From an uncultured Collinsella sp. (lineage in GTDB: Bacteria; Actinomycetota; Coriobacteriia; Coriobacteriales; Coriobacteriaceae): a DNA stretch of 26,676 nucleotides. This document shows, piece after piece, positions 20,303 to 26,676 of the stretch. The position numbers and the translations under genes were made by a program. The stretch spans positions 1-26,676 of the forward strand of contig CABUKY010000013.1 of NCBI GenBank assembly GCA_902492185.1. Direction: 5' to 3'. Position 1 is the stretch's first letter. Each line of letters starts with the position of its first letter. The notes under the pieces are model-generated. The model did no database searches, was not told the origin of the DNA, and was given only the letters and a program-made list of their open reading frames with translations.

Positions 20303-22066
20303 CTAGTGTTTGCCGCCGTGACTGTTGAGCCAGATATTGCGGCCCAGCATAAGCGCCAGCACCAGCGCGCTCACGTAGCCCATAAAGCCAATGACCGGGA
20401 TACCAAACACAACCGGCTCGATGCGCGCGTAGTACACCACCGACGAACCGATAAACAGACCGGCGATCACAATTGCCATCGACATGCGGTCGATAATCCC
20501 ACCTAGCTGTCGCAGCGCCTTATCGCTGCTCATGATCTGCGTGTTTACCTTAAGCTGGCCGCGCGTAAGCATACGCGAAGCCAAGCCCAGATACTCGGCC
20601 GCCTCGAGCGAGCCCTTCGCCGCGCGATAACTGCTCGCTGCAAAGTCGCGGCTCATCTCGCGCATGCGCGCATAGGTGCTTTTCTCGTTTTTAATATGCG
20701 TCTGGATGATCTGGATCATGTTGACGTTGGGCATGTACTCGGTCAACAGGCCCTCGAGCGTCACCATGCCGCGGGCGAACATCGTCACCACGCTCGGCAG
20801 CTCAACGTCATTTTTGCGCGCGAGGTTTAACAGCGAGGTCAAAAACTCGCCGATATCCAGGTCTTTAAGGTCGAGCCCGGCAAAGTCGGCAACAATAAAG
20901 TCCAAGTCGGACAAAAAGGCCGAATGGTCAAGCTCGGCCGAATCGCCGCGCGTCACGGCAAAGCGCATGAGCGAATCCTTGAGCTTTGGCACGTCGCCCT
21001 CGGCCACGGCAAAGATCATATCCTTGACGATGCCACGGTCGTGGCTCGACATGCGTCCGACCATGCCCAAGTCGATAAAGTAGACAATTCCGTCTTTGAG
21101 GATGATGTTTCCCGCATGCGGGTCGGCATGGAAAAAGCCGTCGTCGAGCACCTGCGTCGAATAGTCCTCGACGATTGCGGCACCGATCTTTTCCAAGTCA
21201 TAGCCCTCGGCCACTAAGCGTTCAGGATCGGCGATCGAAATGCCGTCGACGTAATCCATAACCACCACGTGCTCGGTGCACAGGTCCAGATAGGATTTAG
21301 GGCACGTCACGCCATGAACGCTCTTATGGAACTCGTAGAAGTCGTTGAGGTTTTTGGCCTCGGCCAAAAAGTTGGTCTCCTCGCGAAACGAGGTCCACAG
21401 CTCCTCGACCACGCCGTGCAGGTCAACGAATTGATCGGTGTTGACGAACTTGGAAACGATACGCACCACCGAGCGGATGATATCGATGTCCTGCGCCATA
21501 ACCTGCTGCGCACCGGGGCGCTGCACCTTGACGGCCACGTCCTCGCCCGTCACCAGACGAGCGCGGTGCACCTGCGCGAGCGATGCGCTACCAAGCGGAT
21601 TGGGATCGATCGCATCGAACATCTCCCCCAGGCGCAGGCCGTATTCTTCTTCCAGACAGCTGAGTACGACCTCGTACGGCACCGGCTCCACGTCGGAGCG
21701 CAGACGACGCAGCTCGTCGCAAAAGCGCTGCGGCAGAATCTCGGACCGGTTGGCCAGAATCTGCCCCATCTTAACGAACATGGGGCCGAGTTCCTCGAGC
21801 AGGCGGCGCAAACGAACCGGCGTGAGGTTATCCCACACGCGGTACTTTTTGACCAGGCGAACAATCTGCCCGATGCGCTCGCGGCGACCCGCCGGCGTGA
21901 GCTGGTATTCCTCATCCGGCGCCATCGCGTCGGGCTCCTCGGGCACCATATCGACAGCGCGCGGCTTCTTGCGAGCGCCCGAGACGGCGGCGTCGACCTC
22001 ATCGACAACCGCCGCCTCGTCACCCAAGGGATCTAGATTGTTGTAATCGGTGGTGGAATCTGCCAT
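20303..22066 (-). CDS. ABC1/UbiB/AarF family kinase-like membrane protein
   Basis: UbiB/ABC1 proteins are atypical kinases/ATPases that support isoprenoid quinone or other lipid handling. The 587 residues include the family KxGQ segment FVKMGQILANRSEILP, the alanine-rich nucleotide loop GSASLAQVHRA, VAVKVQRPG with the ATP-site lysine, EETNFLAEA, FHADPHAGNI (catalytic loop) and YFIDLGMVGRM (metal-binding DFG-like). Two C-terminal transmembrane helices (about 530-550 and 557-577) anchor it. The substrate is unknown; a role in menaquinone or membrane lipid homeostasis is possible. Start: ATG 22066 is eight bases after the stop of the phasin-like gene, with only a weak ribosome site, suggesting coupled translation. 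Confidence 0.93.
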   Translation of the reverse strand: MADSTTDYNNLDPLGDEAAVVDEVDAAVSGARKKPRAVDMVPEEPDAMAPDEEYQLTPAGRRERIGQIVRLVKKYRVWDNLTPVRLRRLLEELGPMFVKMGQILANRSEILPQRFCDELRRLRSDVEPVPYEVVLSCLEEEYGLRLGEMFDAIDPNPLGSASLAQVHRARLVTGEDVAVKVQRPGAQQVMAQDIDIIRSVVRIVSKFVNTDQFVDLHGVVEELWTSFREETNFLAEAKNLNDFYEFHKSVHGVTCPKSYLDLCTEHVVVMDYVDGISIADPERLVAEGYDLEKIGAAIVEDYSTQVLDDGFFHADPHAGNIILKDGIVYFIDLGMVGRMSSHDRGIVKDMIFAVAEGDVPKLKDSLMRFAVTRGDSAELDHSAFLSDLDFIVADFAGLDLKDLDIGEFLTSLLNLARKNDVELPSVVTMFARGMVTLEGLLTEYMPNVNMIQIIQTHIKNEKSTYARMREMSRDFAASSYRAAKGSLEAAEYLGLASRMLTRGQLKVNTQIMSSDKALRQLGGIIDRMSMAIVIAGLFIGSSVVYYARIEPVVFGIPVIGFMGYVSALVLALMLGRNIWLNSHGGKH

Positions 22067-22074
22067 CTGCGCTG

Positions 22075-22491
22075 CTACTCGGCCTCTTCGGTATCCTTCG
22101 CATCGTCGGGCTCAACGGACTCGACGGGCACCGAGGTCACGTTGTCCTCGACCGAATCGACGATGTCGCGCACATGGTCCAGGAAGGCCGTGCGCTCGGG
22201 GGCGGTCATAACGCGGACGCGGGCAAGGATGAGCTCGTCGAGCACGCGCTGGGCCGCGGTCTCGCCCTGCATGCCCAAGCGCTCGGTCAGATCGGAGATG
22301 GTACCGCCGGCCTGCTCGAACATGTCGGACACGCTGCGGGCGATATCGGGGGTGGCGGTGTCCTTGCGGACCTGCTCGCCCTTGGTACTGAGGTCGTCGA
22401 GAACCTTCTTGCTGCCCTCGACGGCAACGGCGGCAGCGCCAAAGCCAACGTTGATGGCGCCGTTAACAAGCTGATCGAGTTTCATAACCAT
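22075..22491 (-). CDS. Phasin-like small helical protein
   Basis: The 138 residues begin with a mildly hydrophobic stretch (LVNGAINVGFGAAAVAVEG), continue as charged amphipathic helices with DLSTKGEQVRKDT and end in an acidic tail (PDDAKDTEEAE). The pattern resembles phasin or PHA-granule-associated-like proteins that lie next to AarF genes, but no diagnostic motif is present and no polyester synthase is nearby, so I do not infer storage granules. It may regulate or bind the UbiB partner. Start: ATG 22491 with GGAG six bases upstream; TTG 22503 precedes that site. Confidence 0.75.
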   Translation of the reverse strand: MVMKLDQLVNGAINVGFGAAAVAVEGSKKVLDDLSTKGEQVRKDTATPDIARSVSDMFEQAGGTISDLTERLGMQGETAAQRVLDELILARVRVMTAPERTAFLDHVRDIVDSVEDNVTSVPVESVEPDDAKDTEEAE

Positions 22492-22503
22492 GGTTGTCTC
22501 CAA

Positions 22504-22590
22504 TCACAAACAACTGCATTGGCGTTCTTGTACCCAAGATTGAGCGAAAGCGACAAAGCGTTTTAGCGCTATTCGATCGACGGGAAATCC
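22504..22590 (-). promoter_or_regulatory. Probable promoter of the phasin-UbiB operon
   Basis: On the minus strand TTGTCG and TACAAG are 18 bases apart within this 87-base spacer, about 35 bases before the ATG at 22491. A small AGCG/CGCT hairpin just upstream might partly terminate the C69 transcript. The match to consensus is modest. Confidence 0.3.
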
Positions 22591-24117
22591 CTACCTCACG
22601 TTGTCGTTCATCGCGAAAGAGTTCTTCATGGCGCAGCTCGTGGTGTAGAGCACCTTGCCCAGCAGGGCATCGGTCTCCACGCGGACACGCTCGGCAAAGG
22701 CCTCGTTGGCGCGTGCAAGCTCGGCAGGCACCTCGGCCTCGGGCAGAGCGGCTACGGCAGCGTCGACGTCATGGATCTGCTTGTGGCCCATGCCACCGAC
22801 CTTCTCCTGATAGTCCTCCACAGCGCGGCCGCACTCATGGAAACGGACGTCGGCCAGGGCGCCGATCAGGCGGTTGGCCCAGTAGAAGTTTTCGGACGTT
22901 ACGCGAGCCTGCGTGTCGGCATAGTACTCGGGCATGGTCTCGACGTTGGCGTACAGCGGAACCAGCGCGTTAAACGAGTTGGAACCAAAGGCCATCCACT
23001 GCACGGCGCGATACGCCGGCTGCGCATAGGGGCGCAGCTGCAACACGGAAAGCTGGCTGTTGCGGTTGATGCCGATGGGGCGATAGGCGCCGCGCGTGGC
23101 GGGCGTACCCTTGCTGCCGTAGCAGTCGTACTCCGTGCCCTGGTAGTGGCTCGAGAGTACGTACTTAATGTCCTCGATGGTCACCTTGCGCTCGGGCACA
23201 CGGCTCCAGGGGATGTCATCGCTCTCGGGCGTGTAGTCGGCGTCGGGACCATCCCACACGTCGCTGGGGTTGAGGCAGCGCTGCATGTACCAGGCGCGCG
23301 GCGTGTTGTAGACATGGTCGCTGTCGCTGTGCGAACCAAAGGCCTCGCGCGGGTTAAAGACCGCAGCCGGACCGTCGCCCTCGACACCCAGCGTCAGGTC
23401 CAGATGCCACTCGGCCATCCAGGCGCGCAGGTCGGCGGAGCACATGTGGTCGGCCTGGGCGCCCTCAGCGTCATCCAGGTCAAAGCTGTCGATACCCAGT
23501 TGGTTGGGCATGGTCACATAGGCGTCGTCAGGCACGCGCTTGGCGATCCAGTGGTGGTGCCCGCCGATGGTCTCGAGCCACCAGATCTCGTCCACGTCGC
23601 TAAAGGCGATGCCGTTGTTCTCGTAGGTGCCGTAGCGCTCGAGCAGCTCGCCCAGAATACGCACGCCGTCGCGGGCGGACTTGGCATACGGCAGCACCAG
23701 GGTCACCATGTCCTCCTCGCTCAAGCCACCGGGCTGCGCCGGCACATAGCCGTCCTCACCCTCGTTGCCCTTGGCGGGCACGTAGTCCACGAGCGGGTCG
23801 GCGCCGCGAACGCGCTCATTGGTGGTGAGCGTCTCGGTTGCGGACATGCCCACATTGAGCTCGTTGAAACCGGCCTCGGCCCAGATGCCGTGGCCCGGGA
23901 CAACATCGGGGACACTCGTGTAGCGCATGGGGTTATCGGGCAGCTCAACGGTCAGGTGACTCAGGACGCTCGTGTAGACGCGCGGCTGCTCGTCGGGATG
24001 CACTACGCGCATGCGCTTGGGCTCAAACACCCCGTTGGACGAGTCCTCGTTACGCGCGACAAGCGTCGACCCGTCGTAGCTCGCGTTCTTACCGACCAGA
24101 ATCGTTGTGCACGGCAT
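22591..24117 (-). CDS. C69 family dipeptidase
   Basis: A 508-residue N-terminal-nucleophile hydrolase of peptidase family C69 (PepD/dipeptidase A), which cleaves a broad range of dipeptides. The start MPCTTILVGKNASYDGS places the nucleophile Cys at position 3, exposed after removal of the first residues. VARNEDSSN, GFNELNVGMSATET, ETIGGHHHWIAKRVPDD and CMKNSF-like C-terminal features (CAMKNSFAMND) follow family order. There is no signal peptide, so it is expected to be cytoplasmic and to act on imported peptides. Start: AAGGAGG six bases before ATG 24117; ATG 24123 overlaps that site and would add Met-Arg before MPC, misplacing the Cys. Monocistronic. Confidence 0.94.
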   Translation of the reverse strand: MPCTTILVGKNASYDGSTLVARNEDSSNGVFEPKRMRVVHPDEQPRVYTSVLSHLTVELPDNPMRYTSVPDVVPGHGIWAEAGFNELNVGMSATETLTTNERVRGADPLVDYVPAKGNEGEDGYVPAQPGGLSEEDMVTLVLPYAKSARDGVRILGELLERYGTYENNGIAFSDVDEIWWLETIGGHHHWIAKRVPDDAYVTMPNQLGIDSFDLDDAEGAQADHMCSADLRAWMAEWHLDLTLGVEGDGPAAVFNPREAFGSHSDSDHVYNTPRAWYMQRCLNPSDVWDGPDADYTPESDDIPWSRVPERKVTIEDIKYVLSSHYQGTEYDCYGSKGTPATRGAYRPIGINRNSQLSVLQLRPYAQPAYRAVQWMAFGSNSFNALVPLYANVETMPEYYADTQARVTSENFYWANRLIGALADVRFHECGRAVEDYQEKVGGMGHKQIHDVDAAVAALPEAEVPAELARANEAFAERVRVETDALLGKVLYTTSCAMKNSFAMNDNVR

Positions 24118-24184
24118 GCGCATCCTCCTTGAGCGAAGAAATCAAACGGCAACAGTGTATCGCTTCGACGCAAAAAGGGCGAAA

Positions 24185-24208
24185 CCACGGCCTCGGCAGC
24201 CCCCGTGG
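24185..24208 (-). terminator. Possible terminator between folD and the C69 gene
   Basis: On the minus strand CCACGG and CCGTGG form a stem around a 12-base loop, followed by TTTCGCCCTTTTTG. It would stop transcription coming from folD. It overlaps the left end of the inverted-repeat element. Confidence 0.35.
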
Positions 24209-24435
24209 TCAAAAAATGCCAAATATGAGTACTGTCACCAATTTAGTAGCATCAAATTTCCTTGTAATGAGTGCCGGAAATCCCTATTTGTCCAAAAGCG
24301 AGGCAGCGTTATTCCCCATAGGTTCAATAAAATGGGCTTTCTAACGAGAATGAATATCGTTAGGAAGCCCAAAAGACGTAAAATATATGTGACTATCTTG
24401 GCAACAGTACTCATATTTGGCGCTTTTTGACCACG
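24204..24435. mobile_element. MITE-like element with 32-bp terminal inverted repeats
   Basis: The ends, from CGTGGTCAAAAA (24204) and TTTTTGACCACG (ending 24435), are complementary over 32 bases with two mismatches, and include the shared CCAAATATGAGTACTGT. The 232-base element is clearly AT-richer than its surroundings and has an internal hairpin (24334-24347 with 24357-24370, arms GGGCTTTCTAACGA-like, one mismatch). It encodes no transposase. A 42-codon plus-strand frame (24216-24344, MPNMSTVTNL...) starts in the left arm but has no ribosome site. No obvious target duplication is seen. It fills most of the 354-base gap 24118-24471. Confidence 0.65.
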
Positions 24436-24471
24436 TGGTATATAGCCAACCCCTCAAACAGCCCAAAACGC

Positions 24472-25326
24472 CTATATCGATGCGCGCTCGGCCGCTTCGA
24501 TCACGTGTTTGGCGAGAATCGCGGTGGTCACAGCCCCCACGCCGCCCGGCACGGGCGTGATGGCGTTAACGACCGGCTCCGCAGCATCAAAATCGATGTC
24601 CCCGACCAGCTTGCCAGCGTCCTCATCCCAGTTAATGCCCACATCAATGATCGTCTGGTCCTCGCGGACCGCATCCGCGCCAATCGTGCGTGCGCGTCCA
24701 ACGGCGGCAACCACAATGTCGGCAGCACGGCACTCGGCAGCAAGGTCGCGCGTATGCGTATGGCACGTCGTCACGGTCGCATTGCGCGCCGTAAGCATGG
24801 CGGCAACGGGACGACCAATTACCAGCGAGCGACCAACAACGGCAACTTTAGCTCCATCCAGTTCAACGCCGTAATGGTCCAGCAACGCCAACACGGCTTC
24901 TGCCGTGCAGGGAGCAAAGCCCTCGCCTCGCCCCGAAAGCGTGGTGAGCAGCGAGGTCGGCGTCATGGAGTCGACGTCCTTGGCGGGATCGAGTGCCGCG
25001 GCAACTGTATCCTCATCAAGCCCAGCGGGCAACGGACGAAACATCAGGCATCCGTGAACAGCGGGGTCGGCATTGATGTCCTCAATAGCCGCCAGCAGCT
25101 CATCCTGCGAAACATCGGCAGGAAGCAAAACGCGGCGAGCCTCGATGCCAACCTTCTCGCAGCGCTTGAGGGCGCCACGCTCGTAGGATAGATCGTCCTC
25201 GCGCTCGCCCACGCGAACGATGGCCAGCGTCGGCACAACGCTGCGCTCGCGCAAAGCCACGCAGCGGGCAGCGAGTTCCTCGGTCAAAGCACGGGCAACG
25301 GGAGCACCCTTCAGCAGCTCTGCCAT
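24472..25326 (-). CDS. folD: FolD-type methylenetetrahydrofolate dehydrogenase, cyclohydrolase site degraded
   Basis: FolD normally oxidises 5,10-methylene-THF with NADP+ and hydrolyses methenyl-THF to 10-formyl-THF. In these 284 residues the dehydrogenase features remain: VVGRSLVIGRPVAAML (dinucleotide loop), KDVD, and the C-terminal PVPGGVGAVTTAIL. The catalytic site is altered: Tyr48 is kept, but SYERGALKRC has Ala52 where Tyr-x-x-x-Lys is expected (Lys56 in human MTHFD1), GCLMFRPLP has Phe for the conserved Gln100, and DVDS replaces DVDG. Loss of that Lys abolishes cyclohydrolase in studied enzymes. I infer a dehydrogenase-only enzyme whose missing step is done by FchA. Start: ATG 25326, GAGGGG six bases upstream, two bases after the fchA stop. 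Confidence 0.92.
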   Translation of the reverse strand: MAELLKGAPVARALTEELAARCVALRERSVVPTLAIVRVGEREDDLSYERGALKRCEKVGIEARRVLLPADVSQDELLAAIEDINADPAVHGCLMFRPLPAGLDEDTVAAALDPAKDVDSMTPTSLLTTLSGRGEGFAPCTAEAVLALLDHYGVELDGAKVAVVGRSLVIGRPVAAMLTARNATVTTCHTHTRDLAAECRAADIVVAAVGRARTIGADAVREDQTIIDVGINWDEDAGKLVGDIDFDAAEPVVNAITPVPGGVGAVTTAILAKHVIEAAERASI

Positions 25327-25328
25327 GG

Positions 25329-25961
25329 CTATCCCCTCTTCCTTGCGGCGTCAGCGGCGCGGCGTGCCAGAGCATCGGCGCGCGGCAGCCATGTATCCAG
25401 CAGTTCATCGCACGCCGCCTCGAGCTCCCCGGCGCGCGCCCGGTCTTTCATAGACGTGGTGTTGGCAAAGAGCGTCAGGCTCGCGCCCTGCATGGCGGCG
25501 CGGCAGAACACGGCACCGCACGCCACGTCGGACAGCAACTGGCGTGAACCCTTGTCGGCCATGTCCTCGAGCAGCGCCAGCGCGCGCCCGCAGGCATCCA
25601 TGATCCGATACGGTGGCATGGCCGCCACATGCAACGCGTCCTGGATCGCCGCAGGTCGAGCCGGGTCCTCGCGCGGAATACCATACGCCGCGGACACCTG
25701 TCCGTAGGCACGAACGTCCTCGGCGACCAAGCCCACAAGTTCCTGTGCCAACTCGTCTGCCTGAGCAAATGTGCGTGTCAGATCGTCTGCGCGATCGGCA
25801 AGCGAGGGATTGGTCGCCCCGTAGCGCGCGACCATCCCGCAAAGCGAGGCTCCCAGCGCGCCCACAAAGGCGCTCGCGCTACCGCCGCCGGGAACCGGCT
25901 CGCGCGCGGCAAGCGCCTCGGCAAACCCGCGGCAGGTCTTGTCCATCATCTCTTGGCTCAT
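25329..25961 (-). CDS. fchA: Methenyltetrahydrofolate cyclohydrolase / cyclodeaminase family
   Basis: FchA-type proteins hydrolyse 5,10-methenyl-THF to 10-formyl-THF, or act as formimino-THF cyclodeaminase in histidine degradation. The 210-residue helical protein shows the family signature PVPGGGSASAFVGALGASLCGMV near residue 20, then DVRAYGQVSAAYGIPRED and late SDVACGAVFCRAA. It lies two bases before folD in the same operon; because that FolD has lost its cyclohydrolase residues, the cyclohydrolase role is favoured. No formiminotransferase gene is present. Start: GAAGGTG is about seven bases before ATG 25961; ATG 25967, four bases nearer the site, is possible and adds two residues. Confidence 0.93.
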   Translation of the reverse strand: MSQEMMDKTCRGFAEALAAREPVPGGGSASAFVGALGASLCGMVARYGATNPSLADRADDLTRTFAQADELAQELVGLVAEDVRAYGQVSAAYGIPREDPARPAAIQDALHVAAMPPYRIMDACGRALALLEDMADKGSRQLLSDVACGAVFCRAAMQGASLTLFANTTSMKDRARAGELEAACDELLDTWLPRADALARRAADAARKRG

Positions 25962-25987
25962 ACGCATGCACCTTCAAGTCATATACA

Positions 25988-26013
25988 TCGGTCGGGTGGA
26001 AACCGCCGACCGA
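25988..26013 (-). other. Hairpin in the fchA leader
   Basis: TCGGTCGG (25988-25995) and CCGACCGA (26006-26013) form a perfect 8-bp stem with a ten-base loop, in the 5' leader about 27 bases before the fchA start. It might affect translation or message stability. It does not carry the conserved segments of the tetrahydrofolate riboswitch. Confidence 0.4.
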
Positions 26014-26038
26014 CCGCATCGATCACATAATGGTGCTA

Positions 26039-26067
26039 AGTCTAGCCCATAAGTACATAAGCGTCAG
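26039..26067 (-). promoter_or_regulatory. Promoter of fchA-folD
   Basis: On the minus strand CTGACG (-35; plus 26062-26067) and TAGACT (-10; 26039-26044) lie 17 bases apart, giving a leader of about 70 bases that includes the 8-bp hairpin. Confidence 0.45.
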
Positions 26068-26179
26068 CGCACCTGGCCATCGCGGATTTCTATGACGAAC
26101 GATAGGCGTCGGCACCGCAAACATGGGAAACATGGCCCGCCTTTCGGGACTTTCGGACGTCACAAACTGGGGCATATCT

Positions 26180-26283
26180 ATAAACAAGGAACCTGTTGGG
26201 GCAACGCCCGCGTACACGCGCCCCTTTAAAACAACGGGCGCCCAACCCGGGGAGGGCCGACAGCATCGGCCCCCCCTCTTTTG
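26180..26283 (+). ncRNA. Candidate structured RNA with its own terminator
   Basis: On the plus strand GTTGGG (26195-26200) pairs with CCCAAC (26241-26246) and, inside, CGCCCG (26205-26210) with CGGGCG (26235-26240), leaving a four-base bulge and a loop containing CGCGTACACGCG and TTTAAAAC. A strong terminator follows three bases later. No gene on this strand lies upstream in the spacer, so the terminator must end a small RNA or a leader of the lipoprotein gene. TATCTA/TATAAA at 26176-26183 may be the -10 box. I cannot assign a known RNA family; the 5' end is uncertain. Confidence 0.4.
26249..26283 (+). terminator. Intrinsic terminator upstream of the lipoprotein gene
   Basis: GGGCCGA and TCGGCCC form a perfect 7-bp stem around CAGCA, lengthened by flanking G and C runs, and CTCTTTTG follows. 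The TTTGCGCC just after it pairs with GGCGCAAA at 26308-26315, which could form an alternative structure. Confidence 0.7.
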
Positions 26284-26419
26284 CGCCCTCGCATATTGCC
26301 ACTTGTCGGCGCAAATCCTGCCCCAAGAATGGGACACATGGCCCACCCGAATGAGCTGCTCACGCGTACAGTAAAGACAGGTAATCCATGGGCGGTTACA
26401 GATCGAGGAGGACACGACC

Positions 26420-26676
26420 ATGAAAAAGAAGGCCTTTGCGATTCTCACCCTCTGCATGAGTCTTTTTGCCGCGGTTGCCCTGGTGGGTTGCGGCGGAAGC
26501 GGCGGCGCTACCGGCAGTGGCGGTGGCGGCGGCGCAGAAAAGCCAGCCGTGGATATGAGGACCGACTTCATTTGGTTTAAGGTCGAGGTCCCCGAGGGCG
26601 TCGAGATCACCGACGTCGCAGGCGACACTGCCGACAGGGCCCAGTTTAAGTTCACCGAGAGCGAGCACGCCAGCGA
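26420..26676 (+). CDS. Putative lipoprotein (3' truncated by window end)
   Basis: Only 85 codons are visible. The N-terminus MKKKAFAILTLCMSLFAAVALVGC is a lipoprotein signal: basic start, hydrophobic core and the lipobox LVGC, so Cys24 should be lipidated and the protein held on the outer face of the membrane. A Gly/Ser-rich linker (25-39) follows, then the start of a folded domain with FIWFKVEVPEGVEITDV. That part is too short to name; a solute-binding or surface domain is possible. Start: GAGGAGG eight bases before ATG 26420, a strong site. Confidence 0.85.
   Translation, partial: MKKKAFAILTLCMSLFAAVALVGCGGSGGATGSGGGGGAEKPAVDMRTDFIWFKVEVPEGVEITDVAGDTADRAQFKFTESEHAS

Larger units (their letters stand above)
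25962..26419. other. 458-base divergent intergenic region
   Basis: Between fchA (minus) and the lipoprotein gene (plus). It holds the fchA leader hairpin and promoter on the left, the candidate structured RNA and its terminator in the middle, and about 135 bases before the lipoprotein start in which I find no convincing promoter boxes. A minus-strand open frame across it has no ribosome site and is not accepted. Confidence 0.6.

Noticed and set aside
24195..24445. Target-site duplication flanking the MITE-like element
   Set aside because: The flanking bases (CCCC on the left, TGGTA on the right) do not match, so no duplication can be claimed.
25962..26040. Tetrahydrofolate riboswitch upstream of fchA
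   Set aside because: Only a simple 8-bp hairpin is present; the conserved purine-rich segments of that riboswitch are absent.
26023..26655. 210-codon minus-strand frame across the lipoprotein start
   Set aside because: It crosses a terminator and the start of a gene with a lipobox, and has no ribosome site.

Overview
The window reads as chromosomal DNA of a high-GC gut actinobacterium of the Coriobacteriia; Collinsella is my best guess. I base this on the GC-rich codon use, a class III fructose-1,6-bisphosphatase, DUF4430 surface proteins, a C69 dipeptidase, a bile-acid-type short-chain dehydrogenase and the mix of AGGAG-led and near-leaderless starts. This is inference from gene content; no rRNA or other taxonomic marker is present. 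There are no complete transposase genes, tRNAs, rRNAs or CRISPR arrays.

Layout. 1-1190: a minus-strand dehydrogenase resembling 12alpha-hydroxysteroid dehydrogenases, followed by a structured 3' repeat. 1198-2973: an acidic coiled-coil protein with a C-terminal membrane anchor. 2974-3307: repeat-rich spacer with a perfect 19-bp palindrome, a terminator and a second copy of the 3' repeat. 3308-5742 (minus): DUF3267 metalloprotease, queH, queA, carrying the last two steps of queuosine synthesis. 5875-9188 (plus): a methionyl-tRNA-synthetase-like protein with an altered KMSKS loop, then an RNA m5C methyltransferase. 9185-10662: a tiny membrane protein and an unassigned barrel protein. 10743-11633 (minus): a DegV fatty-acid-binding protein. 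11634-11953: an intergenic array of five TTTACCA boxes. 11954-14971 (plus): fbp and two GtrA membrane proteins.

The most interesting block is 15131-20202 on the minus strand. A promoter and a cobalamin riboswitch lead into a 1282-residue exported protein with four DUF4430 domains (the fold family of the transcobalamin / intrinsic factor C-terminal domain), a beta-propeller, an InlB/Flg_new repeat and a membrane anchor. A second, membrane-anchored DUF4430 protein overlaps its 3' end. I infer a B12-repressed, cell-surface corrinoid capture system without TonB or a classical solute-binding protein. That function is a prediction.

20303-22491 (minus) is a phasin-like protein plus a UbiB/AarF kinase-like protein. 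22591-24117 (minus) is a C69 dipeptidase. 24204-24435 is a MITE-like inverted-repeat element. 24472-25961 (minus) is fchA-folD; FolD lacks the lysine and glutamine needed for cyclohydrolase activity, and FchA next door would supply that step. 25962-26419 holds the fchA promoter and leader and, on the other strand, a structured RNA with its own terminator. A lipoprotein gene (26420 onward) runs off the end of the window.
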